64,000 bases of DNA, from contig CM039463.1 in NCBI GenBank assembly GCA_022414725.1, positions 38,639,123-38,703,122 of the forward strand. Reading direction: 5' to 3'. The translations under genes were made by a program, and so were the position numbers. The notes under the pieces are model-generated. The model did not search any database. It was given only the letters and a program-made list of their open reading frames with translations, and was not told where the DNA came from. Origin of the DNA: Microglena sp. YARC (lineage: Eukaryota; Chlorophyta; Chlorophyceae; Chlamydomonadales; Chlamydomonadaceae). Positions 10,535 through 20,008 of this stretch are shown here, in pieces; positions within the stretch are counted from its first letter, which is position 1, and every line of letters begins with the position of its first letter.

Positions 10535-10542
10535 ATGTGTAC

Positions 10543-11300
10543 TGAGAGTGTTGTTGGCTTAAAAAAAAAGTTAGTGTCCATCGGGGTGTTGCGAGGAAGA
10601 TTTTTGCACATGCCTATGTTGGATTTTTTTGTAATCTGCCTTACCCTCCCCATATCTCCTTCAGAAATTGCAATTTTGGGGTCAAAGTAGGGTCTATAGT
10701 AATCCCCTCGACAAGCTCTATCCATTTGTGGTCGTACATCTGGATTTTAGCAAAGTTGGACAACATGGTCGAGCAAGCACCCTTTTCCTAGCCCTGATTC
10801 TGAACTGAGCTAGCAAGTTTTTTTGTTTGAGAATTTGAAGGTGGTGTGTAGCCTGAGTTGCATGCCTAAGTACCCTCCATATACCCAAGAATTCTGGGGA
10901 GGACATATTGAGTTTCTGGTTTGGCCCAACTTTCACACGGTTTACTTGACACATTTACTCATCCCCAAAACAAGCGCGGACTCGGAATGCTCTCGCCAAA
11001 CCAGCTTCATATGTATGCTTAACTTCGTCAGATTGGTGAGGATGTTACGAAGATGTTTCCGAAACCGGCTCGACCCCTGTATGAGGATCTGCCAGGGGCC
11101 TTGACTTGGACCTTGAGGACCACGCCTCCATATTGACCCTTTGTCGGAAATAACTAAATACCGGTAAGCGAAGATTCGGAAAGGTCTCGTCGAGCCCGTG
11201 CCCCATTTCTGCTGAACTTTATCAGAAACCAAAAGCTGTGGAAGTTTCGACCCCAAACAGATTTCACCAGAGGAAATTTCTGAAAGCAGCTGGACTGGAC

Positions 11301-11332
<32 letters not shown>

Positions 11333-12183
11333 AGGGTGGTCGATATCTACTTCTCCCGCAGGTCGCCACATGTTTACTTCTCCCCATCAATTTTTCTGAT
11401 AATGGAGCTGTAATGGCATGTAATATGGCGATACTATGAGACATTTTCCAGGTCATTCTAAGCACCTCATTTAGTGTGTGTGTGTGTGGGGGGGGGGGGG
11501 CAGCCCTCAGGGTTTTTTCGAACTTTTTACTCCAAATGACATTCTGAGACCACCCATGACTAGGCCTTGGCAAGGGCAGTCCATTGGCACCACTTTGGAA
11601 TTCGTGCAATAGGTATCTACCCCTTGGGAGGGTGGGTGGGTGAATGGGTAGGAGGCTAGGTGGATGAGTGGGTGGGTGAATGGATGAGTATGGGTGGTAT
11701 GGCCCCAGCCCTGTGGGAATTCCGAGGATGCCATTGTGTGCGCCATATTGTACAGAAAAAACTTCGTTTTTCGATTTTGATGTTTTTCCAGGTACCCCCT
11801 TAGATCTCAGCCCCCAGACACTCGAGGTGCAGGGTAGACGTACCGGTCGGTATTCCGGTATTGGAGTTTTCCAGTTCGGTATACCGGAGCCGTAAAATCC
11901 CTCGTTGAGTTGTAGGGTATAGCACATACTGGTCGGTATTCCGGTATTGGAGTATTTCAGGTCGGTATACCTTCTTGAACTTGGTTACTATTTTTCTTTT
12001 TGAACTTGGTTACTATTTGTATTCTTGAACTCGGTTACTATTGTTTTTCAAAGTAACTCATGTATGCCTTGTGCATTGGAACCAGGTGGTGAGCAACAAC
12101 TTTGGAAAGAAGAGCATCATGGTGGATGGCCCACACCTCGGAGATATGGAGATATAGACGGTTTTACTTCAGTGGAGCCATAC
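10543..12183. other. Non-coding, repeat-bearing stretch
   Basis: I see no gene. A poly-C tract lies at about 11299-11326 and a TG/G run at 11468-11500. A repeated GGTCGGTATTCCGGTATTGGAG motif (two copies, about 11847 and 11930) has ACCGG inverted repeats nearby. A 23-bp unit CTTGAACTTGGTTACTATT occurs three times at about 11974-12045. Confidence 0.6.
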
Positions 12184-12391
12184 CTTTTCTTTTCAGCTAC
12201 GAGCAGCAGCTTCTAAGCAGCTCCCTGAGCCAGACTCTAGGCCAAGCCCCCAGATGTCAACAGTGCATGAAAGCTACTTGTGTCAGCTTCAAGGTGTACT
12301 AACCAGAAGCCTATAGGCTGGATCAGGTTTGGCTGAATAGCCAGTTAGGGGAGCGGCCTAGAAGTTGCTGCTCATAGCTAAAAAGAAAAGC
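12184..12391. mobile_element. MITE, AGCTxxxAGCAGCAGCTTCTAxGCAGCTCC family
   Basis: The left end reads TTTTCTTTTCAGCTACGAGC followed by AGCAGCTTCTAAGCAGCTCC. The right end is its near-complement (GAGCGGCCTAGAAGTTGCTG, then CTCATAGCTAAAAAGAAAAG). About 208 bp with no coding capacity. Relatives, whole or partial, occur at about 8800, 20040, 25045, 27680, 32530, 33320 and 33414. Confidence 0.82.
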
Positions 12392-12413
12392 TATGTGTAG
12401 CCTTCCATTAACC

Positions 12414-12726
12414 CCTTCCCATCCTCCTCCCCCTTCTTCTTCTCCTTCCCCTTCCCCTTCTTCTTCTCCTTCCCTTCCCCTTCCCTTCCCCTTCCCCTTC
12501 CCCTTCCCCTTCCCCTTCCCTTCCCCTTCCCCTTCCCCTTCCCTTCCCCTTCCCCCTTCCCCTTCCCTTCCCTTCCCCTTCCCCTTCCCCTTCCCTTCCC
12601 CTTCCCCTTCCCCTTCCCCTTCCCTTCCCCTTCCCCTTCCCCTTCCCCTTCCCCTTCCCCTTCCCCTTCCCTTCCCCTTCCCCTTCCCCTTCCCCTTCCC
12701 TTCCCTTCCCCTTCCCCTTCCCCTTC
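12414..12726. repeat. CCCCTT microsatellite, left part
   Basis: A long TTCCCC-type tract with occasional shortened units. It continues at 19781-20008 on the other side of Copia element 2, which split it. Confidence 0.95.
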
Positions 12727-13121
12727 TATCAGCTATTAAGCACTTCTAAGAGTGGACAGAGATGTATGCAGCGGAGACAGACGCGCCAATCTATACACAG
12801 AGACGAGAATAAACGTTACAAGCAAGGACGTACACTAAAGGACACCAGCGGTGGGCGAAGTGGATGCCTGTAACCTGAATAGACCCTAAGCCCAGATCTT
12901 GTCACCCTGACACCGTTTAACACAGGAAATGTCAGGGAGAGACCGATAAGACACAGAGAGACAGGCAGTCAATAGGAAGCTGACACTGAGTCACTAAAGG
13001 ATGACTCAGTTCTACGGGAAGCTATCACTATGGGAAGCTATCAGGGCCGATAGTTCTAAGGGAGTACATAAGTAGTCACCAAGTCATAAAACGCTTGAGA
13101 GCACCGCAATTCATGCTGACA
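12727..13121 (-). repeat. Copia element 2, 3' LTR
   Basis: 395 bp, beginning TATCAGC and ending GCTGACA on the plus strand. The adjacent interior (13122-13131, minus ATAGGTGGAG) is a polypurine-like tract shared with element 1. Confidence 0.92.
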
Positions 13122-13449
13122 CTCCACCTATGACACAGGTGACATACAATACTACTACTCCACCTATGGCACTGGGGACATAGAACTATATGTAACAGAT
13201 TAAAAAAAAAAATTAAAGAACTCCGAAAAAACGAGAGAACTTCAAATGTAACCCAAAGGGTGTAAATGAAGGAATGGACCAAGGCAAAATACCAAAGAGT
13301 GCCAAGGGAGAAAAGAGGATAACCGAATATCAATGACGGGTAACAACGGTATAGAAAACCCGATCCGGGAATAGGAACCTAATGCCATACAATGATAACC
13401 AAAAAAACAAGAAACGTATGTAACCAAAAAAAAAACTAAAAAAATGACC

Positions 13450-14097
13450 CTAAGAAGTAGCGGTCATTCCAAGCATACGAACAAACCGCCAGAACACAGC
13501 AGGATCAAGGGGCTTGGTGAAGGGGTCAGCACAGTTATCCACAGTGTTAACATAGGCAACAGCCAGTTGGCCATCCTCCACCAGCTCCTTGATGTAGTGA
13601 TGAATAACATCAATGTGCTTGCTGCGAGGCAGAAGCTGCCAGTCAGTGGCCCAACTCAGGGAACCTAAGTTGTCACCCTGAATTGTAACCAAAGCACAAG
13701 GCAGACCCAGATCCACCCTCAATTTCTTCAACAATTGGACCTCCCTGGCAGCCTGGGACAGGGCCTGATACTCAGCCTCACTAGAGCTAATAGCAACAGT
13801 AGTCTGTCGCTTGCTCATCCAGTTAACAATGCACCCACCAGCTAGAACTGCAAAGCCAGTCTGAGATCTCCTGTCAGACCCATCATCAGCATAAGATGAG
13901 TCACTAAAGACAGTAAAAGTGAAATCAGGGCTGTGGGTGTAAGTGAGACCCAGGTGAGAATGTGTTCTCAAATACAAGAGTAACCGTTTGGCAGCCCCCC
14001 AGAGAGGGACTGTAGGGTGAGCAGAGAACCTGGATAAATAGCTAACAGCAAAAGGAAATATCAGGCCTGGTGCAAGTGGCCAGGTATAGCAAAGCAC
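13450..14097 (-). CDS. Copia RNase H (element 2 pol, C-terminal part)
   Basis: RNase H degrades the RNA strand of the RNA-DNA hybrid during reverse transcription. The 215-codon frame carries the Copia order of acidic residues: SDSSYADD (Asp about 66), SSSEAEYQAL (Glu about 107) and GDNLGSL (Asp about 142). It continues with SKHIDVIHHYIKELV and ends near RMLGM, as usual at the C-terminus of Copia pol. It is separated from RT by a frame break near 14100-14150, where a few tens of codons are lost or out of frame. No independent start is expected, since Copia pol is one polyprotein. Confidence 0.9.
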   Translation of the reverse strand: MLCYTWPLAPGLIFPFAVSYLSRFSAHPTVPLWGAAKRLLLYLRTHSHLGLTYTHSPDFTFTVFSDSSYADDGSDRRSQTGFAVLAGGCIVNWMSKRQTTVAISSSEAEYQALSQAAREVQLLKKLRVDLGLPCALVTIQGDNLGSLSWATDWQLLPRSKHIDVIHHYIKELVEDGQLAVAYVNTVDNCADPFTKPLDPAVFWRFVRMLGMTATS

Positions 14098-14147
14098 CTA
14101 CAAGAGAGAGGTACTGGCTATTAGACGGCAGGGGCTCTCCAGGGGCG

Positions 14148-15404
14148 TCAGAACAGTGGATTTGGCCATGGTAGCAGCAAACTTGGGTGGGGCAGCAGCA
14201 GTAAGACCAAACTGCTCCACCAGATCAACAATGTAGGTGTGCTGAGAGAGATTGATCTGAACACACCTGCTTCAGAGTCAAGGGTAACATCCATGTCCAA
14301 AGAGAGGAACTGAATTGGAACACCCATCTCTTTGACCTCCCAGCCAGCTGCTTCCATTGCCTGGATCAGCAACACATACCTATCCAGCTCACTAAAAGCA
14401 CAGATAAAGTCATCAACATAGGTCAGGACATAGCTCCACCCACCATCAGAATCCTTCCTAAAGTACAGAGCAGGTTCTGCCTTGCACATAGTAAAGCCAT
14501 GAGCAACCAGAACCCGCTTGACATCCCTACTCCAAGCTCTGGGTGCCTGCTTCAATCCATAAAGGGACTTGATCAGTTTGCAGACAAGTGGAACACCGTT
14601 AGGACCAAGGTGCCTAAAGCCCTCAGGCTGGTGGAAGTACAGGTCCAGACCAGGCTCCAGCTTGGCATTTAGGAATGCAGTCTTGATGTCTAGCTGCCGA
14701 ACAAACATCTTCCTATGAGTGATGGCAGCCAGGAGCACCCTAAGACCTGCTTTGGAGGAGACAGGGGCATATACATCATGAAAATCCAGCCCAGGACGCT
14801 GCAGAAAACCACGGACCACAAAACGTGCCTTGAAGCGTATAGTACCATCAACACCAATCTTCTTCACAAATAACCACCTGCCAGACAGGATCTTCTGCTT
14901 ACGAGGCTGTGGAGTGAGAACCCATGTACCATGGGCATGAAGGGAAGCCATCTCATCCTTCATGGCAAGAAGCCATTGATCCCTGTCAGGGTTGGTATGC
15001 AACATGGCAGCTTTGTAGGTCAGTTCAGTGGTGGATGCAACAGATGCTCCCACGTACAAGCAGTTTACTTGTACATGGGCAGCGGGGGTATCAGCAGTAT
15101 CAGCAGTAACCATTAGGAAAGCCCCCAGTGCAGAACTACTGCCTGGTTGAACAGGGCCGGCCTTCTTTGCCTCTAAATCAACGAAGCCTGGGCCGACCGG
15201 AACACCCCAGCCATACGCAGTATCGGAGCCTGACCACGGTTCAAGATCATCACTTGCATCATCTGCAACGGCTACATCATCACCCGGACTCCTGAGTAAT
15301 CTATCAGAGACGGCAGGAGGTGAAGCGTTCACCAACTCCATCGAGCTATCAGTGATGATGGGAGTATGATGACTAGTAGGCAATGGATCTAACAAAGGAT
15401 CCAC
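14148..15404 (-). CDS. Copia reverse transcriptase (element 2 pol)
   Basis: A 418-codon frame. Residues 1-110 are a linker with acidic and Pro-rich sequence. RT begins near residue 140 with DQWLLAMKDEMASL, then GRWLFVKKIG, RFKARFVVRGF and DVYAPV. QLDIKTAFLNA holds the first catalytic Asp (about 239), SLYGLKQAPRAW is the Copia hallmark, and YVDD lies at 329-332. All three catalytic Asp are present. The end diverges (LLLLPHPSLLLPW), which marks a frameshift before the RT C-terminus. The integrase frame ends upstream at 15487, so an intact pol is not readable here. Confidence 0.93.
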   Translation of the reverse strand: MDPLLDPLPTSHHTPIITDSSMELVNASPPAVSDRLLRSPGDDVAVADDASDDLEPWSGSDTAYGWGVPVGPGFVDLEAKKAGPVQPGSSSALGAFLMVTADTADTPAAHVQVNCLYVGASVASTTELTYKAAMLHTNPDRDQWLLAMKDEMASLHAHGTWVLTPQPRKQKILSGRWLFVKKIGVDGTIRFKARFVVRGFLQRPGLDFHDVYAPVSSKAGLRVLLAAITHRKMFVRQLDIKTAFLNAKLEPGLDLYFHQPEGFRHLGPNGVPLVCKLIKSLYGLKQAPRAWSRDVKRVLVAHGFTMCKAEPALYFRKDSDGGWSYVLTYVDDFICAFSELDRYVLLIQAMEAAGWEVKEMGVPIQFLSLDMDVTLDSEAGVFRSISLSTPTLLIWWSSLVLLLLPHPSLLLPWPNPLF

Positions 15405-15486
15405 TATGGTCTGAGTTGGTGTAAATCCAACGACTTCACCGACGGAATGTGACGCAGAGGAGGGCCTGGCGACCCCTGAGATTCGG

Positions 15487-16821
15487 CTAAGATTTTGTCC
15501 GTAGGAGCCGCAGAAACTCGCCCGCCCAGTGTGTTCTCACGCAAAACAGTACCACTGGCCCCGACCTAGGTCGCAGAGTCATCCTATGGCCAGGACAGTG
15601 GTCAACAATTGGGGAAGACAAAGGGTCCAGGGAATCAACCGCAACCTCAGGCATGTGTCCGTTGATGGCGGCAGGGATGCTAGAGACATATGGCGACCCA
15701 TCATAGGGAGTTAGCCCAGGAATGCAGTTATGATCAAACTGCTCATAGAAGAGTACATCACGACTCTCTACTACCTGGCGCAACTTAGGAACCCAAACAA
15801 AATAACCCTTACTCACCAGAGAATACCCAACCAGTCTACCAGATAACGCCCTTTCGTCTAGCTTATTACGTTTCTTCCCATTGACTAGAGTAACATAGCA
15901 GGGGCATCCAAACACACGTAATAACGACACATCAGGTTTCACCCCATAAAACAACTCAAAGGGTGTCTTGCGTCCCTGGTTAGGCAGACGGTTTCTAAGG
16001 TAACAAGCAGCCAGGAAGGCATAGGGCCAAAAGGACTTAGTAAGCTTAGACTCCAAGTGGATACTCCTAGCTATATTCTGAAGGACCCCATTATACCTTT
16101 CCACAGTTGCATTCTGCTGTGCAGTGTATGCCAAAGACAACTCATGTACTGCCCCAACCGATTCTAACCAATCCTCGAACCATTTAACTATAAACTCTTT
16201 AGCCCTGTCAGATCTCAGACACTTAAAGGCAAACCCCTGCAGCTGATTTGACCATCTGAGGATGATAGTCTGGACTGCTAAGGGAGCTTCATCCTTGGTC
16301 CTCAAGCACAATACCTCAGCATAGCCAGAGAATTGGTCTACAAGGCACAAGATATAAAACTCCCCACGAAGACCCCTAATATGAACCGGTCCCATGATAT
16401 CCAAGTGAAGGCGTTGGAGGGGTGCAAGGACCTCAGTCATGCTTTCTTTAGGAAAAGGGAAACGCTTTCCCTTAGCCTTTTGACAAGCATCACATGGGAT
16501 CTTACCCATCTTTTGTACTTGATGAAGGCTGAGGGGTAAGTTCTTAACCATACCACGCTTGACAAGGTTGTGCAAGGCATCATAACCGGGATGAACCAGT
16601 CGCCTATGCCACAACCATGCAGGAGTGGTAGGGATAATAACTCCACCGTCCTCATCAACATCAAGTGCAAAAGCTGGATAATATTCAGCAACCCTCAAAC
16701 AACGACTGGAGGTGTGACAAGGCCTACATGCAAACTTATACACACCATCACTGGAAGCAGGAAAGGACCAGAGCACAGAAGAGCCCTGAGTGGCAGTACA
16801 ACTAATACTATCAAAAAGCAA
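15487..16821 (-). CDS. Copia integrase (element 2 pol)
   Basis: A 444-codon frame with the full integrase core. The pre-integrase zinc finger is H72-x4-H77...C110-x2-C113 (WHRRLVH, CDAC). The catalytic triad is D141 (HLDIMGP), D205 (RSDRAKEF) and E241 (NATVERYNG). Downstream comes the conserved FWPYAFLAACYLRNRLPN and the segment RVFGCPCYVTL. It inserts the cDNA into the genome. The end of the frame (RPRSGPVVLFC...) departs from the element-1 sequence, which indicates a frameshift before the integrase-RT linker. Confidence 0.93.
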   Translation of the reverse strand: MLFDSISCTATQGSSVLWSFPASSDGVYKFACRPCHTSSRCLRVAEYYPAFALDVDEDGGVIIPTTPAWLWHRRLVHPGYDALHNLVKRGMVKNLPLSLHQVQKMGKIPCDACQKAKGKRFPFPKESMTEVLAPLQRLHLDIMGPVHIRGLRGEFYILCLVDQFSGYAEVLCLRTKDEAPLAVQTIILRWSNQLQGFAFKCLRSDRAKEFIVKWFEDWLESVGAVHELSLAYTAQQNATVERYNGVLQNIARSIHLESKLTKSFWPYAFLAACYLRNRLPNQGRKTPFELFYGVKPDVSLLRVFGCPCYVTLVNGKKRNKLDERALSGRLVGYSLVSKGYFVWVPKLRQVVESRDVLFYEQFDHNCIPGLTPYDGSPYVSSIPAAINGHMPEVAVDSLDPLSSPIVDHCPGHRMTLRPRSGPVVLFCVRTHWAGEFLRLLRTKS

Positions 16822-17110
16822 TCTTGCAGTGGAGGGAATGAGCTACAGCATGTACGGACAGGAGATTTACTGGACAGTGGGGTATGTATAGAACATTGGT
16901 TAAGGTGATTGATGTTGGTAACCAATCACTACATAACACAATGGACCCCATACCCTCTGACCGTTGAATCACCCCATCAGCAAATCGAACTGCAGGCCCA
17001 ACAGCAGAGGATTCAAAACACAGTGAACAACGACCTATCACCTGTGATTGACATCCCAGCTCCCGAGTCCACATGCCAGATACCTTCAGAAAGACTTGGG
17101 CTGCAAATGT
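16811..17110 (-). pseudogene. Copia aspartic protease, frameshifted (element 2)
   Basis: On the minus strand near 17075-17050 one frame reads WHVDSGAGMSITGDRSLF, the Copia protease active site (DSG followed by Ala, with a Trp three residues before the Asp). That frame hits a stop soon after. The next frame (16811-17074) continues with VLYIPHCPVNLLSVHAV, the usual protease to pre-integrase junction. A single frameshift thus splits the protease after its catalytic motif. Confidence 0.85.
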
Positions 17111-17153
17111 TTGAGAACTTAGTCGTGCAAGAAAATAGGACAGAGCTTACCTC

Positions 17154-17528
17154 CTAGTTCTTTGAAATGGCGTACCCATCGATCTGAGCCTGCAAGGACG
17201 ACAGCTGCTTACGTGTAAGCGACCCTGGAAGGGCCAAAGCTACGGGCACCGGTTCAGAACCAGGTGCACGTCCCTTGGCCTTTCTGAGTTCCGAATACTT
17301 TGTGAAGCAGCGGTCTTCCGAGTGGCTCGTTTTCGAACGACAGGGTCCCCAAGTGCAATCCAAGCGCCTCTTGGTGCCCCCGGAACTCTGAGAACCAGAT
17401 CCCTTGCCCCGCTGGAAAGCAGCATTAGCAGGGATCTGGGGAGGGTCGCGGGACCAGCCAGGATGCCTTGGATCAGACCTGGGGAGAGACACATTTAAGA
17501 AATCTAACGATCTATAAACATCAGACAA
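17154..17528 (-). CDS. Copia Gag C-terminus with variant zinc knuckle (element 2)
   Basis: A 124-codon frame between the main Gag and the protease. It contains CTWGPCRSKTSHSEDRC, a C-x4-C-x5-H-x4-C arrangement. This resembles but is longer than the usual CCHC knuckle (C-x2-C-x4-H-x4-C) that binds the RNA genome. It is Arg/Lys-rich around the motif (GGTKRRLD, ELRKAKGRAPG), as expected of nucleocapsid. Confidence 0.7.
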   Translation of the reverse strand: MSDVYRSLDFLNVSLPRSDPRHPGWSRDPPQIPANAAFQRGKGSGSQSSGGTKRRLDCTWGPCRSKTSHSEDRCFTKYSELRKAKGRAPGSEPVPVALALPGSLTRKQLSSLQAQIDGYAISKN

Positions 17529-17561
17529 GACCAGTAGTCTACGGTCTTGTTCTGGTACAAC

Positions 17562-18104
17562 TCAAAGCCAAACTGGAGGCGCAGCGAATCGAATCGAGGG
17601 TGAGTGATGCCATTTGATTATAGTGTGCATCGCGTGACGCTGCGGCTGCGGGTATCCCGCACTGCGAAGATCAGTGCACAACTGCCGCACCCTGCGAAAG
17701 AACACATCCACGGGTTCAGAGTTGTTCATGGTCACACTACGAAGCTCAACAAGCATGAGGGGAACCCGAGCAGCAAGGGCATCAGAATGCTGCCTCTTGA
17801 TATGCAGTAAGATATCGCGAGGTGTGGCAAAATCCTGATACACCTGTACCATCGGTTCCGTCATGTGCGCGAGCATCATGGTGAGACACATGAACTCCTG
17901 GCGTGCAAGGGGCAGGGTACTAAATCCTAACAGTGCAGGATCTACACGAGTCTGACTAGGAGAGGCAGGTGGTGAGGCAAACAGGCGAAAACGGCGTGGC
18001 ATCATACATAGCGCGAACCGACAGAAAGTACTCGGCAGCGATGCCAGCATCATATGCACGCTGGTCATCAAGGTTCTCAATCTCATCCAAAGAACTTGCA
18101 ACAT
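17562..18104 (-). CDS. Copia Gag middle region, shifted frame (element 2)
   Basis: It continues Gag after a frame break near 17990-18000, where the upstream frame ...MYDATPF is followed in this frame by RLFASPPASPSQTRVD. The helical region includes LLHIKRQHSDALAARV and DVFFRRVRQLCTDLRSAGY, similar in style to the Copia Gag (UBN2-like) capsid fold. Another break near 17600 separates it from the zinc-knuckle frame. Confidence 0.75.
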   Translation of the reverse strand: MLQVLWMRLRTLMTSVHMMLASLPSTFCRFALCMMPRRFRLFASPPASPSQTRVDPALLGFSTLPLARQEFMCLTMMLAHMTEPMVQVYQDFATPRDILLHIKRQHSDALAARVPLMLVELRSVTMNNSEPVDVFFRRVRQLCTDLRSAGYPQPQRHAMHTIIKWHHSPSIRFAAPPVWL

Positions 18105-19350
18105 TTACGAGTAGCTCAAAATCTGGCCTAGGAGGTACAAAGCTGAGAGGAACTTTGGCAAACTGGTACTTGCGTAGATTTGCATTTCGAACTCCCAATC
18201 CACCAAAGGTAGCACCACCAGGAGGGGGGTAGTCAATCCCTGCCTGCACAGGCCCCAGATAAGCACGGCATGCATGACCCAACTCAGAGAACACCATCAC
18301 TCGCCTAGCCCGCCCCTTCGTATCTAGATTAGCCCGAGTGGCAGCCTGATCCATCCTACCGTACAAAGTGCGGTCCAAGGAGTCACCAGCTTTCTGCGCC
18401 TGGCGAATTTGGCGGCAACTCCGCACATCCATGCGCGAAGGTGTGGAGCCATCAAGCAGGTGCTCCCAGGATAAGCATCCCAGCGAGCGATTCGGGTAGT
18501 AGGGCAGGGGGGGAGGAAAAGGAGAAGGGGCAGGAGGCTGCTCCACCGGTGGAGGTGGAGGTGGATTCAGGGAGGGGCCAGCAGCATCGCTGTGGACACT
18601 CGAGGCAGCAGCAGCAGTCTCACGAGACCGCGTGTGGTAGCCAGCCAGAGCTCGCTCAGAAGGGTTGCGAACAAAGGGAAGGGGAGGAATCAAAGGACCA
18701 AGTGACGAGCTTCTCAGCAAAGTCGGCATAGCCAACTCAGGTACCGCAGGTGGATGCGGAGGAGCAGTCGGAGGCTTGTAGACAGGAGGAGGAGGAGGAG
18801 GAGGAGGAGCCGACTGGTGCTCAAACACCGGAGACTCAAAAACACGAGTGGCAGTGGAAGGTGTGACTCCACCGAAGTCACCACTCCGCGCACTCTGTAG
18901 GTCTTCCTCTTTGTCGTCATCGTCATCCTCAGTGTAGTAGCCATCTTCATGCTTATGGCGAGCCAGATCAGCATTGTCATACTCAAAACGGGCATCAGGA
19001 GGCGGAGGAGAAGACTTGTATTTGATGATCTGAGTCGAGACGCAGCATAGACGCATAAGAATATCCTCTACCTCAGGAAGGAGGCGTTGGACAAGAGGAG
19101 AAGGAGGGAGAGAAATGGAGGTTTGGTAGGGGGGGATGTCTTCCATGATGGCGGAAGGAGACTCATCTAAGGCAGCAAAGGCCGCTGGCGCACAATCATC
19201 AAGCCAATCAGTGGGAACACGAGTCTTGAACGGAAGAATGCGGTCGCAGCCATTGGATACAATGACGCTCTCCATACCGCGCGACCAAGACAAACCATTC
19301 TGTGGGGTTAGCTTTTCGAAGCCGGCAGGAGGCCCACGCGGAAGTTGCAT
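17956..19350 (-). CDS. Copia Gag N-terminal part (element 2)
   Basis: A 464-codon frame starting MQLPRGPPAGFEKL, 38 bp inside the 5' LTR boundary. The first 85 residues align with the Gag fragment of element 1. They are followed by an acidic block (YYTEDDDDDKEEDL, about 140-153), Pro-rich stretches and a structured part from about 290 (CLSWEHLLDG, RRVMVFSELGHACRAYL). The frame ends after MYDATPF through an apparent single-base frameshift and continues at 17562-18104. The long disordered Pro-rich insert is unusual compared with the compact Gag of plant Copia elements. Confidence 0.82.
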   Translation of the reverse strand: MQLPRGPPAGFEKLTPQNGLSWSRGMESVIVSNGCDRILPFKTRVPTDWLDDCAPAAFAALDESPSAIMEDIPPYQTSISLPPSPLVQRLLPEVEDILMRLCCVSTQIIKYKSSPPPPDARFEYDNADLARHKHEDGYYTEDDDDDKEEDLQSARSGDFGGVTPSTATRVFESPVFEHQSAPPPPPPPPVYKPPTAPPHPPAVPELAMPTLLRSSSLGPLIPPLPFVRNPSERALAGYHTRSRETAAAASSVHSDAAGPSLNPPPPPPVEQPPAPSPFPPPLPYYPNRSLGCLSWEHLLDGSTPSRMDVRSCRQIRQAQKAGDSLDRTLYGRMDQAATRANLDTKGRARRVMVFSELGHACRAYLGPVQAGIDYPPPGGATFGGLGVRNANLRKYQFAKVPLSFVPPRPDFELLVNVASSLDEIENLDDQRAYDAGIAAEYFLSVRAMYDATPFSPVCLTTCLS

Positions 19351-19387
19351 TATAAAGCAGTGGTAGATCGAGATGAAGCCCAGAACC

Positions 19388-19780
19388 TATCAGCTATTAA
19401 GCACTTCTAAGAGTGGACAGAGATGTATGCAGCGGAGACAGACGCGCCAATCTATACACAGAGACGAGAATAACGTTACAAGCAAGGACGTACACTAAAG
19501 GACACCAGCGGTGGGCGAAGTGGATGCCTGTAACCTGAATAGACCCTAAGCCCGGATCTTGTCACCCTGACACCGTTTAACACAGGACATGTCAGGGAGA
19601 GACCGATAAGACACAGAGAGACAGGCAGTCAATAGGAAGCTGACACTGAGTCACTAAAGGATGACTCAGTTCTACGGGAAGCTATCACTATGGGAAGCTA
19701 TCAGGGCCGATAGTTCTAAGGGAGTACATAAGTAGTCACCAAGTCATAAAACGCTTGAGAGCACCGCAATTCATGCTGAC
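19388..19780 (-). repeat. Copia element 2, 5' LTR
   Basis: 393 bp, differing from 12727-13121 by about three substitutions or indels (for example CCCGGATC versus CCCAGATC). The terminal A is missing next to the CCCCTT tract. Confidence 0.92.
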
Positions 19781-20008
19781 CCCTTCCCCTTCCCCTTCCC
19801 CTTCCCCTTCCCCTTCCCCTTCCTTCCCCTTCCCCTTCCCCTTCCCCTTCCCCTTCCCCTTCCCCTTCCCCTTCCCCTTCCCCTTCCCCTTCCCCTTCCC
19901 TTCCCCTTCCCCTTCCCCTTCCCCTTCCCCTTCCCCTTCCCTTCCCCTTCCCCTTCCCCTTCCCCTTCCCCTTCCCCTTCCCCTTCCCCTTCCCCTTCCC
20001 CTTCCCCT
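19781..20008. repeat. CCCCTT microsatellite, right part
   Basis: A nearly pure CCCCTT tract that continues the one at 12414-12726. Confidence 0.95.

Larger units (their letters stand above)
12727..19780 (-). mobile_element. Osser-like Copia LTR retrotransposon, element 2
   Basis: About 7.05 kb with LTRs at 12727-13121 and 19388-19780. They differ at only a few positions, including a one-base indel. All Copia domains are present on the minus strand in the order Gag, protease, integrase, RT, RNase H, but frames are broken in Gag, protease, between integrase and RT, and between RT and RNase H. It lies inside a CCCCTT tract, so the target duplication cannot be told from the repeat. Its LTR ends and protein sequence make it a relative of element 1. 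Confidence 0.95.

Noticed and set aside
12393..12749. Pro/Phe/Ser/Leu-rich proteins here and at 19755-20039
   Set aside because: These are frames through the CCCCTT microsatellite.
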